Positions 5,790 to 7,329 of a DNA stretch of 7,329 bases are shown here, one piece after another (the first letter of the stretch is position 1; each line of letters begins with the position of its first letter). The stretch spans positions 1-7,329 of the forward strand of contig CALBLB010000371.1 in assembly GCA_937896115.1 (NCBI GenBank), written 5' to 3'. Below the pieces are notes generated by a model. It did no database searches. It saw nothing but the letters and a program-made list of their open reading frames with translations, and was not told where the DNA came from. Source of the stretch: an uncultured Succinatimonas sp. (GTDB taxonomy: Bacteria > Pseudomonadota > Gammaproteobacteria > Enterobacterales > Succinivibrionaceae). Position numbers and translations under genes: made by a program.

Positions 5790-6590
5790 GTGGAATATCT
5801 TACTTTAAATAACGGCATACGCATGCCTATGGTCGGATTGGGGACCTGGGATGTGCGCGGCAGTAGCGGGTTACGCAGTATTTTGACTGCCCTGGAGCTT
5901 GGCTACCGACTTATTGATACTGCACAGATGTATAAAAATGAGGATATAGTCGGTAAAGCCCTGTTAAAAAGCGGTGTTCCCAGGAAGGAAATCTTTCTTA
6001 CAACAAAATTGTACCGTATTGGTACAGGTTACCAAGACATCAAGCAAGCTGTTGAAAAATCTTTAAATGACTTGTGTTCTGATTATGTGGATCTGTTTTT
6101 AATTCACGAGCCTTATGCTAATGCTCTTGAAATGTATGAGGTTTTAAAAGAATTTTACAAAGCAGGGAAAATTCGTGCGATCGGAATATCAAATTTTCAT
6201 GATCATGAATATTCAGCTTTCATTCGTGAGTGCGGGATCGTCCCTGCAGTCGATCAGGTGGAGTCTCATGTGTATTTTCCTCAGTTGAATCTGCAGAAGC
6301 TTTTGCAAGAAAACGGTACGAAGATGCAATCCTGGGGATCTTTTACGGAAGGTCGCAAAGATATTTTTAATGAACCCGTGTTAAAAAAGATAGCTGCAAA
6401 TCATGGTAAATCAGCGTCCCAGATTGCCTTGCGGTATCTGCTTCAAAAAGGCATTGCGGTTATTCCCAAGTCAGTTCACAAAGAACGCCTGAAAAGTAAT
6501 TTGTCTTTATTTGATTTTTTATTGACAAGTAAGGAAATGGATGAAATAGCTGCGCTTAATCAAAATAAATCTTTATTCGGCTGGTATTGA
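5790..6590 (+). CDS. Aldo/keto reductase
   Basis: This soluble cytoplasmic NAD(P)H-dependent oxidoreductase has the aldo/keto reductase TIM-barrel fold and is expected to reduce an aldehyde or ketone. Numbered from the GTG start (266 residues), the catalytic tetrad is D43, Y48, K73 (in TTKLY) and H106 (in LIHEP). Other family blocks are GYRLIDTAQMY, GKIRAIGISNF, DQVESHVYF and the cofactor-binding IPKSVHKERLKSN. The GTG at 5790 begins MEYLTLNNGIRMP, where relatives normally start. A TTG at 5769 would add seven residues but lies in the copA terminator tail. No convincing Shine-Dalgarno precedes either codon. The protein ends at KSLFGWY, about a dozen residues before the end I recall in close relatives, so the C-terminal loop is short. 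Closest type is 2,5-diketogluconate reductase-like; the substrate is unknown. It may detoxify carbonyls, but no link to metals is shown. Confidence 0.9.
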   Translation: MEYLTLNNGIRMPMVGLGTWDVRGSSGLRSILTALELGYRLIDTAQMYKNEDIVGKALLKSGVPRKEIFLTTKLYRIGTGYQDIKQAVEKSLNDLCSDYVDLFLIHEPYANALEMYEVLKEFYKAGKIRAIGISNFHDHEYSAFIRECGIVPAVDQVESHVYFPQLNLQKLLQENGTKMQSWGSFTEGRKDIFNEPVLKKIAANHGKSASQIALRYLLQKGIAVIPKSVHKERLKSNLSLFDFLLTSKEMDEIAALNQNKSLFGWY

Positions 6591-6613
6591 AAAAGCCAGA
6601 GTAACCAAAGCAA

Positions 6614-6641
6614 GACACTCATATAAGAGAAAATAAGTGTC
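6614..6641 (+). repeat. Inverted repeat GACACTCAT / ATAAGTGTC
   Basis: Arms at 6614-6622 and 6633-6641 match at eight of nine positions around a 10-nt AT-rich loop. There is no T tract after it. It lies shortly after the reductase stop and could be an operator or an RNA hairpin. Confidence 0.45.
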
Positions 6642-6699
6642 GAATTTATCAATCAACGAGCAGCAGCTACTCTTTTTGTTAAAATACCAGCGGTTAAAA

Positions 6700-6754
6700 A
6701 ATACGGCCTGGGCTTTGGCGGACTGAAAATCTTGTTCGGCCCCGAAGCCGTATT
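6700..6754 (+). repeat. Long-range inverted repeat AATACGGC / GCCGTATT
   Basis: Perfect 8-bp arms at 6700-6707 and 6747-6754 enclose 39 nt that can pair further: GGGC at 6710-6713 with GCCC at 6739-6742. This predicts a branched or extended RNA hairpin of about 55 nt, roughly 75 nt before the nifU start. Confidence 0.5.
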
Positions 6755-6764
6755 CAGATGTAGT

Positions 6765-6778
6765 GAACGATAGCGTTC
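6765..6778 (+). repeat. Short hairpin GAACG-ATAG-CGTTC
   Basis: A perfect 5-bp inverted repeat with a four-base loop lies directly downstream of the larger dyad. Too short to interpret alone, it is relevant as part of the cluster of pairing elements before nifU. Confidence 0.4.
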
Positions 6779-6781
6779 GTC

Positions 6782-6805
6782 CGTACCTCCTAAAAGAGCG
6801 GTACG
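6782..6805 (+). repeat. Inverted repeat CGTACC / GGTACG just before the nifU ribosome-binding site
   Basis: Perfect 6-bp arms (6782-6787 and 6800-6805) flank a 12-nt loop that begins with TCCT (6788-6791). TCCT is complementary to the AGGA of the nifU Shine-Dalgarno (6819-6822). A switch between this hairpin and a ribosome-site pairing can be imagined, but this is speculation from complementarity only. Confidence 0.4.
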
Positions 6806-6829
6806 AATCACATTAAAAAGGAAAACAAT

Positions 6830-7329
6830 ATGTGGAATTATTCTGATAAGGTTAAGGATCACTTTCTGCATCCGCGCAATGCCCGTGTGATCGCTGATGC
6901 CAATGCCGTAGGCGACGTAGGATCAATCATCTGCGGTGATGCTTTAAGATTGATGCTCAAGGTAAATCCTCAGACTGAGGTGATTGAAGATGCGGCTTTC
7001 CAAACTTACGGATGCGGCAGTGCCATCGCCTCCTCTTCTGCACTTACCGAAATGGTGAAAGGAAAGACTTTAAAAGAGGCGGAAAAGATCACCAATCAAA
7101 ATATTGTCGATTATCTAGGCGGTTTGCCTCCTGAGAAGATGCACTGCTCGGTGATGGGAAGAGAAGCATTGGATGCTGCAATTGCCAATTTCCACGGTAA
7201 GACTTATGAGCAGTCTCACGATGACGGAGAACTCATCTGCCACTGCTTTGGGGTTGGGATCAATAAAATAAAAAAGGCAGTATGGGAAAATCATCTGACT
7301 ACTGTTGAGGAAGTAACCAATTACACCAA
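6830..7329 (+). CDS. nifU: NifU Fe-S cluster scaffold protein (3' end outside window)
   Basis: The first 166 residues of a cytoplasmic scaffold on which NifS-supplied sulfur and iron are built into [2Fe-2S]/[4Fe-4S] clusters. The start MWNYSDKVKDHFLHPRNA is typical of NifU. The IscU-like domain (about 1-125) has the three scaffold cysteines C35 (IICGDAL), C62 (YGCGSAIAS) and C106 (MHCSVM). A BFD-like permanent [2Fe-2S] domain begins with C137-H-C139; its second Cys pair should follow beyond the window. This makes it the modular NifU type and not a single-domain IscU. Whether it also has the C-terminal Nfu domain cannot be seen. A strong ribosome-binding site (AAAAAGGAA) lies seven bases before ATG. 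NifU-type systems also serve as the general Fe-S pathway in several anaerobes, so nitrogen fixation should not be assumed. A nifS partner would be expected nearby outside the window. Confidence 0.94.
   Translation, partial: MWNYSDKVKDHFLHPRNARVIADANAVGDVGSIICGDALRLMLKVNPQTEVIEDAAFQTYGCGSAIASSSALTEMVKGKTLKEAEKITNQNIVDYLGGLPPEKMHCSVMGREALDAAIANFHGKTYEQSHDDGELICHCFGVGINKIKKAVWENHLTTVEEVTNYT

Larger units (their letters stand above)
6591..6829 (+). other. Non-coding region upstream of nifU with several inverted repeats
   Basis: No convincing gene is visible in these 239 bases. No T-tailed terminator follows the reductase gene, and I cannot fix a promoter for nifU; TAAAAT at 6680-6685 resembles a -10 but lacks a -35. 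The segment holds four inverted repeats, listed separately, and ends with the nifU ribosome-binding site (AAGGA, 6818-6822). It could be a structured 5' leader or a clustered control region. Confidence 0.6.

Noticed and set aside
6715..6750. tRNA-like anticodon arm (GGACTGAAAATC) followed by a TTCGG motif
   Set aside because: Spacing between the apparent anticodon and T-arm elements is wrong, and no acceptor stem or D-arm can be formed.
6627..6773. Plus-strand open stretch of about 48 codons ending at the TAG at 6771-6773 (includes FGGLKILFGPEAV)
   Set aside because: No ATG, GTG or TTG start in frame, no ribosome-binding site and no recognised homology. It could be a gene remnant but cannot be supported.
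6653..6871. Minus-strand open frame of 72 codons across the region before nifU
   Set aside because: It overlaps the nifU start and the inverted-repeat cluster, has no recognised family resemblance, and its length is as expected from chance opposite coding sequence.

Overview
The window looks like bacterial chromosome of moderate GC, probably from a Gram-negative anaerobe. It has a TRAP-type transporter (periplasmic-binding-protein dependent in known members), NifU-type Fe-S assembly, two metal-export ATPases, Shine-Dalgarno sites and compact intrinsic terminators. The exact lineage cannot be fixed from sequence alone. A gut proteobacterium would fit, but that is only an impression.

Layout, all on the + strand: (1) positions 1-824 hold the 3' part of a TRAP transporter large permease (DctM family), broken by a frameshift near 551-558 and followed by a strong UUCG-loop terminator. 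(2) Positions 870-3166 hold a zinc/cadmium/lead-type efflux module in two transcription units. The first is a 73-residue free-standing heavy-metal-associated (HMA) protein with its own promoter and terminator. The second is a P1B-2 ATPase that has no N-terminal HMA domain. Each unit carries a nearly identical 18-nt ArsR/SmtB-like operator in its promoter (14 of 18 bases shared), so one unseen repressor probably controls both. (3) Positions 3262-5715 encode a Cu(+)-exporting P1B-1 ATPase (CopA) with an HMA domain at each end. The C-terminal HMA is preceded by an in-frame Shine-Dalgarno and ATG, so a free CopZ-like chaperone may be made from the same gene. A terminator follows. (4) Positions 5790-6590 encode an aldo/keto reductase. 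(5) Positions 6591-6829 form a non-coding stretch with several inverted repeats. (6) From 6830 to the window end lies the 5' part of nifU, an Fe-S cluster scaffold.

Together the central genes form a soft-metal homeostasis island: one pump for divalent Zn/Cd/Pb, one for Cu(I), and small HMA metal-binding proteins made separately from, or alongside, the pumps. NifU next door may be linked because Cu and Cd attack Fe-S clusters, but no shared operon is visible. The most notable points are the split HMA/ATPase arrangement with paired operators, the copA gene with a possible embedded copZ, and an apparent seven-residue deletion in TM4 of the Zn-type ATPase. I see no CRISPR array, insertion sequence, tRNA or rRNA. 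Nothing here amounts to a clearly new system; the novelty lies in gene architecture and regulation.
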